DNA from: an uncultured Ruminococcus sp.
GTDB taxonomy: Bacteria > Bacillota > Clostridia > Oscillospirales > Acutalibacteraceae
Direction: 5' to 3'
Length of the DNA: 37,010 nt
NCBI GenBank assembly: GCA_944415425.1
Contig: CALYBP010000016.1
Location: 1 to 37,010 of the forward strand
Under the pieces are notes generated by a model. The model was not told where the DNA came from, made no database searches, and saw nothing but the letters and a program-made list of their open reading frames with translations. Of the stretch, positions 8,246 to 17,506 are shown piece by piece. The position numbers and the translations under genes are program-made. Positions within the stretch are counted from its first letter, which is position 1. Every line of letters begins with the position of its first letter.

Positions 8246-9283
8246 CTATTTACCTCCTTCTATCTGATGTTTTCGTCTTAGCTGGCCGCAGGACGCGTTA
8301 ATATCGCTTCCGAGGGTTCGCCTTACGGTTGCCGTTATGTTTTTTTCGGCGAGTATATTTATAAAAGACTGCTGTCTTTTTATGTTGCTCTTTATGTATC
8401 CCGTTCCCTCAACCGTATTTACGGGAATAAGGTTGACGTGACTATGCATACCCTCAAGCCTTTTTGCAAGCTCTTTTGCATTTTGATCACTGTCATTAAC
8501 TCCGCTTATCATTGAATATTCAAACGTAACCCGTCTTCCCGTTGTGTCAAAATAATCTTTGCACGCCTTTAAAAGTTCGTTAATGGAATATTTTTTTGCA
8601 ATCGGCATGGTTCTTTGCCTTATTTCGTCATTCGGAGCGTGAAGCGACACGGATAATGTAACAGGTATATGCTGATTTGCAAGCTCATAGATTTTCGGTA
8701 CTATTCCGCAGGTTGAAAGCGTTATATGCCTCATCCCAATGTTAAGCCCCGTGGGCGATGACGCAAGCCTTATAAACTTTACAACATTTTCAAAGTTATC
8801 AAGAGGCTCACCCATTCCCATAAGGACAACATTTGATATTTTAATATTCATATCCTTTTGTGCCGACTCTATTTGAGCAAGCATTTCAGACGGTGCAAGG
8901 CTGCGCGAAAAACCGCTTCTGCCGGTTGCGCAGAATGTGCATCCCATCTTACACCCGATCTGAGTAGAAATGCAAATAGACCAGCCGTGCTTATACGACA
9001 TCAAAACGGATTCAACACATTCTCCGTCAAAAAAAGAAAAAAGATACTTTACCGTCTTATCATACCTTGAAATGAGTTTTTTTTCAATATTTGCAACAGA
9101 AATGTAACAACTTGACGTCAAAAAATCTCTGAGATTCTTTGGAATGTTAATCATTTCATCAAAACTTTCAACCGATTTTGAAAGCCACTGACGAATCTGC
9201 TTTGCACGAAATTTAGGAAAGCCGCCGTCAACTATGAATTTTTCAAGCTCATCATCATTCATAGATTTTATATCAATAAGCAA
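8246..9283 (-). CDS. rlmN: 23S rRNA (A2503-C2)/tRNA (A37-C2) methyltransferase, radical SAM
   Basis: A 345-residue radical-SAM enzyme that methylates C2 of A2503 in 23S rRNA and A37 of some tRNAs. The iron-sulfur motif is CKMGCTFC (CxxxCxxC), followed by GMGEPL. A C-terminal cysteine in ASCGQL fits the methyl-carrying position. The N-terminal segment GGFPKFRAKQIRQW is typical of the family. The start codon is TTG with GAAGGG upstream, and no ATG nearer than codon 8 would keep the whole conserved N-terminus. It lies 2 bp after rsmB and 1 bp before prpC. Confidence 0.95.
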   Translation of the reverse strand: MLIDIKSMNDDELEKFIVDGGFPKFRAKQIRQWLSKSVESFDEMINIPKNLRDFLTSSCYISVANIEKKLISRYDKTVKYLFSFFDGECVESVLMSYKHGWSICISTQIGCKMGCTFCATGRSGFSRSLAPSEMLAQIESAQKDMNIKISNVVLMGMGEPLDNFENVVKFIRLASSPTGLNIGMRHITLSTCGIVPKIYELANQHIPVTLSVSLHAPNDEIRQRTMPIAKKYSINELLKACKDYFDTTGRRVTFEYSMISGVNDSDQNAKELAKRLEGMHSHVNLIPVNTVEGTGYIKSNIKRQQSFINILAEKNITATVRRTLGSDINASCGQLRRKHQIEGGK

Positions 9284-9285
9284 AC

Positions 9286-10620
9286 TCAGCCCTTCTTTCC
9301 GAATACAGCTATGTAAAATCCGTCGGTGTGCGCCGTGTGCGGCATGAGCGTAAGCTCGTAATTGTTTTCATCAAATGCCCTTGAAACACCCTCCGGCAAT
9401 TTAAGGTTTATACCGTAAAAATCAGGATGCTCATCCAAAAAACGACGGGCATTATCGTTGTTTTCGGCAGGATTTAAAGTACAGGTCGAATAAACAAGCC
9501 GTCCTCCGTTAGCAAGGTATTTTGCGCTGTTGCAAAGTATTTTGTACTGGAGATTCGGCAATTCATCTGTTATAAGATTATCCTTATACCGAATTTCAGG
9601 CTTGCGTGATAGAATTCCAAGTCCGCTGCACGGAACATCGCACAAAATTTTGTCCGCAAGCGGCAAGGATATTTCTGCCGTTTCAGCATCACGTTTTAAT
9701 GTTACAATTGAGTTTATTCCCAATCTTTTTGCTCCATCGCCTATTAGCTTTAGTTTGTGGTCGTATAAATCGCAGGAAAAAATTTTGCCCCTGTCGCCCA
9801 TATATTCTGCCGCAGTAAAAGACTTTCCGCCCGGGGCAGCACATATATCAAGTACAATTTCTCTTTGATTTGGAGAAAGATAATCTACGCAAAGCTGTGA
9901 TGACAAATCCTGAATATGAAACTTGCCTGCCCTATAAGCAGACAATCTTTCTACCGAACCAGTATCGCTCAAAATAAGTGCGTTTTCAAGAAAAGGCACT
10001 TCACTTACTTTTACGGATTCTGAAGCAAACTCTGAAATCAAACTTGCTTTATCGGTTTTCAGCGTATTTACTCTTGCGCAGATTTTCGGCCTGCCGCAAA
10101 GAGAACCGAGTAGTTTTTCGGCATTTTCTTCCCCGTATGAATCAATCCATAACTCAGCAAGAGTTTCGGGAACGGAATATTTTACAGAGTAGTATAATAA
10201 AATATCTGACTTATCGGGCAAAACATATTTTGTTTGCGCCCTCGCAATGTTTCGCAGAATACCGTTTATAAAACCCGATGATTTTAAAAGACCGTGCTTT
10301 TTTGCTAACTTTACGCTTTCGTTTGCTGCGGCGCTTTCAGGCACCTTATCCATAAACACAAGCTGAAAAATTCCGAGTCTTAATATGACTTTTGTTTTAA
10401 TTTCAATTTTCCTTAATGGAATTTTAGAATATTGTTTAATGATATAATCAAGCGTTATTTTACGCTCAAGCACTCCGTAAACAAGTGCAGATAAAAATGA
10501 GCTGTCAAGTCCCGAGAGCTTATTTTCTTTTATAGCATTATTAATTGCTATATTTGAATACGCTTTGTCCTGTTCAATTTTCATCAGTATATTAAATGCA
10601 ATATTTCTTGGGTTTGACAT
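9286..10620 (-). CDS. rsmB: 16S rRNA (cytosine-967-C5)-methyltransferase
   Basis: 444 residues. The N-terminal third is a NusB-like RNA-binding domain (NIAFNILMKIEQDKAYSN), and the rest is a Rossmann methyltransferase with the SAM motif LDICAAPGGKS. The two catalytic cysteines lie in DVPCSGLG and YSTCTLNPAEN. It makes m5C at position 967 of 16S rRNA. The ATG is preceded by CGGAGAAG. A gap of about 104 bp separates it from the zinc peptidase gene upstream. That gap is AT-rich and I see no convincing promoter in it. Confidence 0.95.
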   Translation of the reverse strand: MSNPRNIAFNILMKIEQDKAYSNIAINNAIKENKLSGLDSSFLSALVYGVLERKITLDYIIKQYSKIPLRKIEIKTKVILRLGIFQLVFMDKVPESAAANESVKLAKKHGLLKSSGFINGILRNIARAQTKYVLPDKSDILLYYSVKYSVPETLAELWIDSYGEENAEKLLGSLCGRPKICARVNTLKTDKASLISEFASESVKVSEVPFLENALILSDTGSVERLSAYRAGKFHIQDLSSQLCVDYLSPNQREIVLDICAAPGGKSFTAAEYMGDRGKIFSCDLYDHKLKLIGDGAKRLGINSIVTLKRDAETAEISLPLADKILCDVPCSGLGILSRKPEIRYKDNLITDELPNLQYKILCNSAKYLANGGRLVYSTCTLNPAENNDNARRFLDEHPDFYGINLKLPEGVSRAFDENNYELTLMPHTAHTDGFYIAVFGKKG

Positions 10621-10724
10621 TTCAGCTTCTCCGAAAATTAAATTTTGGGTATTTTATCTAATGGTATCCTACAATAAATTTTGTTATCAGCGATTACAGA
10701 CTTAGATATAACTTTTAACTATCG

Positions 10725-11426
10725 TCAATTTCTTCTGCGGGCAATCAAAATAAGCCTTAAAAGCTGCATTATTGCCGTAAGCGCCGCTGCAACATAGGTT
10801 AATGCGGCAGCCTGAAGTGTACGCTTTGCGCCGTTGTATTCCTGTGCGCCGAGCAAGTCGGTATCGCGTATACATTCAAGTGCCCTTTTTGATGCATTAA
10901 ATTCCACAGGCAAAGTAGCTACCGTAAACAGCACGGATAATGAAAATAAAATAATTCCTATATACAGCATAACAAAGCCGACCTTAGCCGTAAAAATAAG
11001 TCCGAGCAGTATTAAAATCCAGCCTAACTGAGAGCCTATCTGAGCAAACGGAAGTATAAAACTTCTTATTTTATTCGGCAGATAACCCTGTGCGTGCTGA
11101 ACGGCGTGACCTGCCTCGTGACAGGCAACTCCCACCGCTGCAACTGATGTACTGTTGTACACGGAATCCGACAATCTGATTACATTTGTTCTCGGGTCAA
11201 AGTGGTCGGTAAGATTTCCCGAAACACGCTCTATTCTCACACCCGTAACCGAGTTGTGGCGAAGAACATACTCGGCAGCCTGAGCACCCGTCATATTGCG
11301 TGAATTTCTGATTTTTGAATACTTTGAAAATGTTGACTGAACATTAATCTGACAAATAAGCGTTATTATAACGCACGGGATTATAAACACAAAATATGTC
11401 CAGTCAAATCCGTAAAACCATACCAT
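10725..11426 (-). CDS. YugP-like membrane zinc metallopeptidase
   Basis: A 233-residue member of the neutral zinc metallopeptidase family typified by Bacillus YugP (Pfam Zn_peptidase_2). The HExxH zinc motif is present as CHEAGHAVQHA. Hydrophobic segments are one at the N-terminus and two to three near the C-terminus, so it should be an integral membrane protease. Its substrate is unknown. The ATG has CAGGAGGA upstream. It lies 2 bp after fmt, in a position where Bacillus has rsmB directly, so it is an insertion into an otherwise conserved order. Confidence 0.88.
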   Translation of the reverse strand: MVWFYGFDWTYFVFIIPCVIITLICQINVQSTFSKYSKIRNSRNMTGAQAAEYVLRHNSVTGVRIERVSGNLTDHFDPRTNVIRLSDSVYNSTSVAAVGVACHEAGHAVQHAQGYLPNKIRSFILPFAQIGSQLGWILILLGLIFTAKVGFVMLYIGIILFSLSVLFTVATLPVEFNASKRALECIRDTDLLGAQEYNGAKRTLQAAALTYVAAALTAIMQLLRLILIARRRN

Positions 11427-11428
11427 AT

Positions 11429-12355
11429 TTAATCCTCCTGTCCGATAATATCGCCTATGTTAAGCTTGTGACCTGCAAGAAATGCCTCCGCTTTCATTCT
11501 CTTCTTGCCCTCGGGCTGGAGCTCAACGATCTCGACGGAATTTTCGCCACAGGCTACCACAAACGGCTTCACACTTATAATTTCTCCGATTTTGCCCTTT
11601 TTATCACAAATTCGTGTTAAATATATTTTGACTGTTTTGCCAGATATTCGAGTCGAGGCAACAGGCCACGGATTAAGGCCTCTTACCTTGTTATGAACCT
11701 CAAAAGCGGATTTTGAAAAATCAATGGGACAAAATGTTTTGTCAATCTTTGAAGTGTGGGTGGCAAGATTTTCATCCTGCTTTTTCGGAGTTATTTCTCC
11801 TTTTTCAAGCATTGAAAGAGTTTTTAAAATAAGCTCTCCGCCCAAAAGAGCAAGCCTGTCAAAAAGCTCTCCCGACGTTTCATTTTCGCCGATTTCGGTT
11901 TCGCACGTTAACAAAATATCACCCGTGTCAAGTCCGACATCCATAAGCATAGTTGTAACACCCGTTACTTTGTCGCCGTTTAACACCGACTGCTGTATCG
12001 GCGCAGCTCCTCTGTATTTCGGGAGAAGCGAACCGTGGATATTGATACAGCCGTACCTTGGAATTTTTAAAACTGCCTCGGGCAAAATTTTTCCGTAAGC
12101 CGCAACAACGATTGCATCGGGGGAATAACTTTTGATTATTTCAAGAGAATCACCGTTTTTCAGCGAATCAGGCTGATAAACCGGAATACCGAGCGACTGT
12201 GCACACACCTTGACATCGGGCGGCGTCTTGATCATCTTTCTGCCGCGGGGCTTATCGGGCTGAGTAAAAACAGCACAAACCTCGTGGTTTGAATCAGCCA
12301 GTGCTTTTAACGCGGGAACCGCAAAATCGGGTGTTCCCATATATATTATCTTCAT
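11429..12355 (-). CDS. fmt: Methionyl-tRNA formyltransferase
   Basis: A 308-residue enzyme that formylates the initiator Met-tRNA using 10-formyl-tetrahydrofolate. The N-terminal formyltransferase domain carries MGTPDFAVPALKAL, the catalytic HGSLLPKYRGAAP (Asn-His-Asp site) and DVGLDTGD. A C-terminal OB-like tRNA-binding domain follows. Length is normal. The ATG is preceded by AGGTG. It is paired with def, whose product removes the formyl group after translation, 43 bp upstream. Confidence 0.96.
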   Translation of the reverse strand: MKIIYMGTPDFAVPALKALADSNHEVCAVFTQPDKPRGRKMIKTPPDVKVCAQSLGIPVYQPDSLKNGDSLEIIKSYSPDAIVVAAYGKILPEAVLKIPRYGCINIHGSLLPKYRGAAPIQQSVLNGDKVTGVTTMLMDVGLDTGDILLTCETEIGENETSGELFDRLALLGGELILKTLSMLEKGEITPKKQDENLATHTSKIDKTFCPIDFSKSAFEVHNKVRGLNPWPVASTRISGKTVKIYLTRICDKKGKIGEIISVKPFVVACGENSVEIVELQPEGKKRMKAEAFLAGHKLNIGDIIGQED

Positions 12356-12398
12356 AATTTCACCTGCTTACAAATTAACACACGAACAAATGATAAAG

Positions 12399-12875
12399 TT
12401 ATATGTCAAGCTCCTGAATTTCCTTGGGAGTTAACATTCTGTAAGCCTTTTGCTTAAATATGATTCCTTCGAGGTGGTCAATCTCATGGCAAAACGCCTT
12501 TGCAAGCAGACCTCTTCCCTCTATCGTAAACTCCTTGCCGTCTCTGCTTTGAGCCTTTACCTTAACGTAATCGGGGCGGCAGGTATATCCCCACTCTCCG
12601 GGGCAGGAAAGACAGCCCTCGAGGGTTTTCTGCTCGCCGCTGTAAGCGATAATTTTGGGGTTTACAAGCTCAATTACACCCTCGCCAATATCAATTACAA
12701 CTACTCTGCGAAGTATTCCAACCTGAGGTGCAGCAAGACCCGCACCCTTGGCAAGATGCAGAGTTTCAATCATATCGTCAATCAAATCGGCAAGCTTTTT
12801 ATCAAATTTTTCTACCGTCCTGCATTTTTTAGTAAGGACATCGTCGCCCTCTTTAACAATTTGTCTGATTGCCAT
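12399..12875 (-). CDS. def: Peptide deformylase
   Basis: A 158-residue metalloenzyme that removes the N-formyl group from new proteins. The three signatures are GAGLAAPQVG, EGCLSCPG (metal Cys) and CHEIDHLEG (HExxH). An upstream in-frame ATG at 12899 would add eight residues, but those codons contain the ribosome site AAGGAAGGAA itself. The start is therefore set at the ATG at 12875, giving MAIRQIVKEG. It follows priA by 17 bp and precedes fmt. Confidence 0.95.
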   Translation of the reverse strand: MAIRQIVKEGDDVLTKKCRTVEKFDKKLADLIDDMIETLHLAKGAGLAAPQVGILRRVVVIDIGEGVIELVNPKIIAYSGEQKTLEGCLSCPGEWGYTCRPDYVKVKAQSRDGKEFTIEGRGLLAKAFCHEIDHLEGIIFKQKAYRMLTPKEIQELDI

Positions 12876-12892
12876 TTTTATTCCTTCCTTCA

Positions 12893-15334
12893 TCAGCATA
12901 CAAGTGAATTCATATCGGCATATGCGGTAACTGACGCAAATTCTTTGTTTTTGCCGAACTGCACAAGCAGAGTTGAAAGCATTTTTCTGAATTCACGGTT
13001 ATTTTTACACTTTATAATCAATTTATATCTGAATTTATTGCTTACCTTTACAACAAGAGCAGGAGACGGTCCCAAAACACGCAAAGGAAGTTTTGGATAG
13101 TCGTTTTTTGCAAGATTGATAAACAACTTTAAAAAGGCGTTGGCCGCTTTAAGCGTCTGAGCCTGATTCTCCCCCACAAAACCGACTAAACAAATATCCG
13201 CAAACGGCGGATAAAGCATTGCCTCTCTAACCTTGATTTCCGTATTATAAAAAGTGTCATAATCCTGCTTTGCCGCCATCGCGATTATGAGATTATCAGG
13301 GGTATAAGACTGAATAACAGCTATGCCCTTGCTTGAGCCTCTTCCGCTCCTGCCTACTACCTGTGTCAGAAGCGAAAATGACCTCTCATAACTTCTGTAA
13401 TCATCGGCATAAAGCATCTGGTCGGCATTTAGAACACCTACAAGCGTTACATTCGGAAAATTTAACCCTTTTGCAACCATCTGAGTACCGACAAGTATAT
13501 CGTACTCGCCGTTCGCAAACGCACTTATCATCTTTTCATAAGATGATTTTGACGACACGGCGTCGGTATCCATACGAAGTATCCTCGCATCGGGGAAAAT
13601 GACGGAAATATCACTTTCTGCCTTTTGTGTACCCGCACCGCCGAAGCGCAGAGACTTACTGTGGCAATTGGGACATTCATCAAGAGCGGGCACCGAATAG
13701 CCGCAGTAGTGGCACATCATTCTGTTGTTTGCACTGTGATAGGTAAGCGAAATAGAGCAGTTCGGGCAGGTAACGGGCTCACCGCAGGTACGGCAAGTGG
13801 CAAATGTATTGTGCCCTCTCCTGTTAAGCAGAAGAATCGACTGCTTATTATGCTCAAGGTTGTAATTCAGGTTTTCAAGCAACACATCAGAAAATCCCGT
13901 TGTGTTGCCGTTTTGTACTTCTGTATTCATATCGGCGGTAATAACCTTAGGAAGCTGCGCCTCTCCGTAGCGGCTTGACAACGTGTAAAGTGAGTACCTG
14001 CCGGATTTTGCGTAATAAAAGGTTTCTACACTCGGAGTTGCCGAGCTTAAAACAAGGAGGGCATTATTTCTTGCGCATCTGAACTTTGCTACTTCTCTTG
14101 CGTGATAGCGTGGAGAACTTTCGGATTTATAGCTGTATTCCTGCTCCTCGTCCATAATTATAAGTCCGATATTTTCAAAAGGCGCAAAAACGGCGCTTCT
14201 TGTGCCGATTGCGATTTTTGCGATCCCCTTCTTCACCCTTTTGTATTCATCAAGTCTTTCTCCCAGAGAAAGGGCGCTGTGAAAAACTGCGATTTTATCG
14301 CCGAAACGCTGTGAAAACTGTGACACAAACTGCGGCGTCAGTGAAATTTCGGGCACCATAACGATTATTCCCCGATTGTCATCAATCACTCTTTCAATCA
14401 GCTTTATAAATACGCTCGTCTTGCCTGAACCGGTAACCCCGTATAGCAGGCTTGTATGAGGCTTTGTATCCTTGTATTCACAATAAAGCGAATCACAAGC
14501 CTTTTGCTGTTCATCGGAAAGGATAATTGCAGGGGCTTTTACATCTGAAAAACGTTTTTCTATGCGAAAAACCTCTTCGTCATATAAATGAATTACTCCT
14601 TTTTTATAAAGCGAGTCAATAACAGAACTCGAAACGCCCGTGAAATATAAAACCTCCTTGACGGAAACTCCGCCCGACATTTCAATAAGCTCTGCCACAC
14701 GCTTTTGCTTTTCGGTAAGCTTGATTTTTGAAATATCAACCCCGGCGTTTAAGGCAACCATCTTCGCAACCGCGTCGGATACACGCCTATATGCTCTGTC
14801 TGATTTGAAGAGCACACCTTCCTGCGACAGTTTGTCAAGCATAGTTGTATCGACATAACCGAACGCATCTAAAAGCACATCGGATTTAACAGGTTTTCTT
14901 TTTGGAAAGAGGTAATCATAAATACGCTTTTGCTCATCGCTTAGATTGGATCTCATACTGTCTGAGATTTCATTTGCACCGTAAACGGAAGTAACTTTAT
15001 AGTTAATTCCGGCAGGAAGCATAGTTTTTACTGCCTCGTACAGTGTGCAAAAACAATGATCGCTGATGAACCTTGCGGTCTGTATCATTTCTTCAGATAT
15101 AACAGGCTCATCATCAAGCAAACTGACAAGCGATTTAAGTCCGTCTGTCTGTGAATTAAAAATTTCTAAAACAATCCCCTGACGCTTTTTGTTTCCCCTG
15201 CCAAAAGGCACAAGCACACGCATTCCTGCCATGCAGTCAGGCGCAAGGCTTTCCGGAACGCCGTAGTCAAAGGGCTTGTCAAAGGAATACGCCGTGTTTT
15301 CTACGGCTACCCTTGCAACTAAATCAGAGCTCAT
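12893..15334 (-). CDS. priA: Primosomal replication-restart helicase PriA
   Basis: A 3'-to-5' superfamily 2 helicase of 813 residues that reloads the replisome at stalled forks. An N-terminal DNA-binding domain is followed by Walker A (YGVTGSGKTS), Walker B (MDEEQEYSYK), a zinc-binding insertion with four Cys pairs (CRTCGEPVTCPNC and CHYCGY with CPNCHS), and helicase motif VI (QVVGRSGRG). Length is slightly above that of Bacillus PriA. Its ATG lies inside the 3' end of rpoZ, an 11-bp overlap. In Bacillus coaBC sits between rpoZ and priA, and here it is missing. Confidence 0.96.
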   Translation of the reverse strand: MSSDLVARVAVENTAYSFDKPFDYGVPESLAPDCMAGMRVLVPFGRGNKKRQGIVLEIFNSQTDGLKSLVSLLDDEPVISEEMIQTARFISDHCFCTLYEAVKTMLPAGINYKVTSVYGANEISDSMRSNLSDEQKRIYDYLFPKRKPVKSDVLLDAFGYVDTTMLDKLSQEGVLFKSDRAYRRVSDAVAKMVALNAGVDISKIKLTEKQKRVAELIEMSGGVSVKEVLYFTGVSSSVIDSLYKKGVIHLYDEEVFRIEKRFSDVKAPAIILSDEQQKACDSLYCEYKDTKPHTSLLYGVTGSGKTSVFIKLIERVIDDNRGIIVMVPEISLTPQFVSQFSQRFGDKIAVFHSALSLGERLDEYKRVKKGIAKIAIGTRSAVFAPFENIGLIIMDEEQEYSYKSESSPRYHAREVAKFRCARNNALLVLSSATPSVETFYYAKSGRYSLYTLSSRYGEAQLPKVITADMNTEVQNGNTTGFSDVLLENLNYNLEHNKQSILLLNRRGHNTFATCRTCGEPVTCPNCSISLTYHSANNRMMCHYCGYSVPALDECPNCHSKSLRFGGAGTQKAESDISVIFPDARILRMDTDAVSSKSSYEKMISAFANGEYDILVGTQMVAKGLNFPNVTLVGVLNADQMLYADDYRSYERSFSLLTQVVGRSGRGSSKGIAVIQSYTPDNLIIAMAAKQDYDTFYNTEIKVREAMLYPPFADICLVGFVGENQAQTLKAANAFLKLFINLAKNDYPKLPLRVLGPSPALVVKVSNKFRYKLIIKCKNNREFRKMLSTLLVQFGKNKEFASVTAYADMNSLVC

Positions 15335-15530
15335 CGTCGTCCGGCTCTAAGAGGTTTAGCTTATGTTCCTTGATTTCTTCAATAGCTAAAAGTACAGGCT
15401 TATCCTCTGTAACAATTTTTTCCTCCTCAAATTTTTGAGTAATTTCCCTTGCCCTCTTCGAGACTCCTACTACAAGTGCATATTTGCTCTGCATACCGTT
15501 AAATAACTCATCTACATTTACTTTGTGCAT
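15324..15530 (-). CDS. rpoZ: RNA polymerase omega subunit
   Basis: A 68-residue protein that helps fold and assemble the beta' subunit of RNA polymerase. The sequence has the family core with ALVVGVSKRAREIT and an acidic tail. The ATG is preceded by AAGGAGAA. It overlaps priA and follows gmk by 80 bp. That gap contains a minus-strand hairpin, CCGTGC/GCACGG (15583-15597), with no U-run, so it is probably not a terminator. Confidence 0.9.
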   Translation of the reverse strand: MHKVNVDELFNGMQSKYALVVGVSKRAREITQKFEEEKIVTEDKPVLLAIEEIKEHKLNLLEPDDDEL

Positions 15531-15610
15531 AATAATTCTCCTTAAAATAAAATGTTTAAACTGATTTATCGTATTTTTAAGTCCGTGCGTTGCACGGCAG
15601 TATAAAACTG

Positions 15611-16183
15611 TCAGATTTTTGATTTTTCCTTTGCCAAAATATCAAGAACCTCATCAACCGCCTTTTCAAGCTCATCGTTAACTACATTATATTTGTACCT
15701 GTCTTTGTAGCCGAGCTCTTTTTTGGCCGCTCCGAGGCGTTTTAAAATTGTTTCTTCATCTTCTGTTCCCCTGCTTCTCAGTCTTTGCTCCAAAACCTCC
15801 ATTGAAGGCGGGAGGATAAATATGCTGAGAATATCTGGGAATTTCTCCATTACCTGAAGTCCTCCGCAGACCTCGATTTCAAGAAAAACATCATATCCCT
15901 GGCTGAGCATATCCTCAACCTGCTTTTTCGGCGTTCCGTAGTAATTTCCGCAATACTGCGCATACTCAAGGTAGCCGTTGCTGTCGATTAAATCTTTAAA
16001 CTGTTTTTCCGTGAGAAAATTATAATGAACACCGTCAATCTCTTCTTTCCTCGGTGGACGCGTTGTATTGGAAACCGAAAGTCTTACATTATTGTTGCGT
16101 TCTAAAATTTTCTTCATTATAGTGCCTTTGCCCACTCCGGAGCAACCCGTGTATAAAACAAGAGTTCCTCTTTTACTGCTCAT
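15611..16183 (-). CDS. gmk: Guanylate kinase
   Basis: A 190-residue enzyme converting GMP to GDP with ATP. The P-loop is GCSGVGKGT, and the GMP-binding segment has [17 protein letters not shown] and [11 protein letters not shown]. An in-frame ATG 15 bases upstream exists (16198), but the ribosome site GAGGGG lies just before the ATG at 16183, which gives MSSKRGTL. The start overlaps the end of remA by 11 bp, implying coupled translation. Confidence 0.95.
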   Translation of the reverse strand: MSSKRGTLVLYTGCSGVGKGTIMKKILERNNNVRLSVSNTTRPPRKEEIDGVHYNFLTEKQFKDLIDSNGYLEYAQYCGNYYGTPKKQVEDMLSQGYDVFLEIEVCGGLQVMEKFPDILSIFILPPSMEVLEQRLRSRGTEDEETILKRLGAAKKELGYKDRYKYNVVNDELEKAVDEVLDILAKEKSKI

Positions 16184-16430
16184 CTTTTTGCCCCTCACTT
16201 TCTTCGCTTCTGTTCAAAATTGCCTCGCATGATATTGCCGACAGAACAACATGGTTGCTGTCGGTTATCAGCACCGCCTTGCACTTTCTTCCGCAGGTCG
16301 CGTCAATTAACATACCGTCCGCCTTTGCTTCCTGAACGATCCTTTTCACCGGAGCTGAAACAGGTGCGACAACGGCTATGACCTTGTCAAAGCTTACAAG
16401 ATTGCCGAAACCGATGTTAATAAGCTTCAT
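16173..16430 (-). CDS. remA: RemA-family regulatory protein (DUF370)
   Basis: An 85-residue member of the RemA/YlzA family. In Bacillus subtilis RemA is a DNA-binding activator of biofilm matrix and osmoprotection genes. The conserved core [20 protein letters not shown] and the [22 protein letters not shown] segment are present. The ATG is preceded by AGGTGA. It lies 8 bp after yicC and overlaps gmk, the standard yicC-remA-gmk order. Its targets in this organism are unknown. Confidence 0.93.
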   Translation of the reverse strand: MKLINIGFGNLVSFDKVIAVVAPVSAPVKRIVQEAKADGMLIDATCGRKCKAVLITDSNHVVLSAISCEAILNRSEESEGQKDEQ

Positions 16431-16438
16431 AATTTCAC

Positions 16439-17323
16439 CTACTCAATATTTTGTACCTGTTCGCGTATTTTCTCAATCTCGCTCTTTATGTCAACGACTT
16501 TGTGGGCAAGTAATGCGTCTGACACCTTAGATCCGATTGTATTAGCCTCACGGTTCATCTCCTGAATGATAAAGTCGATTTTTCTGCCCACAGGCTCGTC
16601 ACACTCCAGGAATGTCCTTAGCTGTTCAAAATGACTTCTAAGTCTTACCGTTTCTTCCGCAACCGCTACCTTATCCGAAAATACCGCAACCTCGGTCAAA
16701 ACTCTCTGCTCGTCTATTTCCACATCGTAGCTTTCAAGTGTCTGCTTAATTCGTTCAAGAAGCCTCTCTTCATACTCCTTTACTGTTTGTTCAGAACGCT
16801 CATCAATCTCATCTACTATCGAGAGAATTGTTTGGGCGCGGCTTATTATATCAGCTCTTAGTTTTTCACCCTCTGCCTTACGCATTGATAAAAAAGACTG
16901 CATCGCAACTCCAGCAACCTGCAAAACATCATTTGTTATCTGTTCCTCATCCTCGGCAGGCTTGTGAATCGTAAAAACATCAGGAAAGCGTGATACCGAA
17001 ACAACGGATATATCATCGGATATTCCGTATGTATCACGAATTTCTTTCATGGCATTTATGTAGCCAGAAACAAGCGGATGATTTACGGTTACTTCACACG
17101 GCACCTCGTCGCTTGCACCTATCGTGACAAACATATCTATTTTTCCTCTTGATACAGCCGAATTAACAAAGCTTTTGAGCTTGTCATCGAGAAAACCGAA
17201 GCCTCTCGGAGTTCGGCAGGAAAATTCAAAATAACGGTGATTTACGCTTTTTATTTCAACGGATATTTCTCTGCCGTTAACTTGAGTTTCACATCGGCCG
17301 AATCCCGTCATTGACTTTATCAT
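16439..17323 (-). CDS. yicC: YicC-family endoribonuclease-like protein
   Basis: A protein of about 294 residues with the YicC N-terminal domain ([22 protein letters not shown]) and the C-terminal DUF1732 domain ([21 protein letters not shown]). YicC of E. coli has been linked to RNA decay, and the Bacillus homologue is named YloC. An upstream in-frame TTG at 17341 would add six residues, but AAGGAAG precedes the ATG at 17323, which is chosen. It is the first gene of the minus-strand block and has its own promoter. Confidence 0.93.
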   Translation of the reverse strand: MIKSMTGFGRCETQVNGREISVEIKSVNHRYFEFSCRTPRGFGFLDDKLKSFVNSAVSRGKIDMFVTIGASDEVPCEVTVNHPLVSGYINAMKEIRDTYGISDDISVVSVSRFPDVFTIHKPAEDEEQITNDVLQVAGVAMQSFLSMRKAEGEKLRADIISRAQTILSIVDEIDERSEQTVKEYEERLLERIKQTLESYDVEIDEQRVLTEVAVFSDKVAVAEETVRLRSHFEQLRTFLECDEPVGRKIDFIIQEMNREANTIGSKVSDALLAHKVVDIKSEIEKIREQVQNIE

Positions 17324-17374
17324 TTCTAAACTTCCTTTCAAAACCTCATAAATTCGGTTTATTTCCGATATTGT

Positions 17375-17403
17375 ATTATAACACTATTATAGATATTTGA
17401 CAA
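17375..17403 (-). promoter_or_regulatory. Sigma-A promoter of the yicC-to-thiN block
   Basis: On the minus strand TTGTCA (17403-17398) and TATAAT (17380-17375) are spaced by 17 bp. The box lies about 50 bp before the yicC ATG and is the only strong promoter I see for the long downstream gene run. Confidence 0.7.
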
Positions 17404-17406
17404 TGG

Positions 17407-17430
17407 AGTTATTACAAAACTGTAATAACT
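17407..17430. promoter_or_regulatory. Palindrome between divergent yicC and yebC promoters
   Basis: AGTTATTACA (17407-17416) and TGTAATAACT (17421-17430) are perfect 10-bp inverted arms around AAAC. The dyad is 4 bp from the yicC -35 box and 7 bp from the yebC -35 box, an ideal operator position. It is followed by seven T on the plus strand, so it could also act as a terminator, but no plus-strand gene precedes it. The TACA-N4-TGTA core only loosely resembles BlaI/CopY boxes. Confidence 0.55.
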
Positions 17431-17437
17431 TTTTTTG

Positions 17438-17467
17438 TTTACATATAATAAAGGCATATGATATACT
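17438..17467 (+). promoter_or_regulatory. Sigma-A promoter of yebC
   Basis: TTTACA (17438-17443) and TATACT (17462-17467) are separated by 18 bp, about 40 bp before the yebC start codon. Confidence 0.6.
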
Positions 17468-17506
17468 TAAAAAGATGATTTAATTTATTGAGAAGGAATG
17501 AATTAT

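Noticed and set aside
10621..10724. Possible promoter between the zinc peptidase and rsmB genes
   Set aside because: There is a weak TAAAAT-like box but no acceptable -35 sequence at the right distance.
12450..13100. Plus-strand 216-codon reading frame
   Set aside because: It is antisense to def and the end of priA, both certain genes, and its protein has no recognisable family features.
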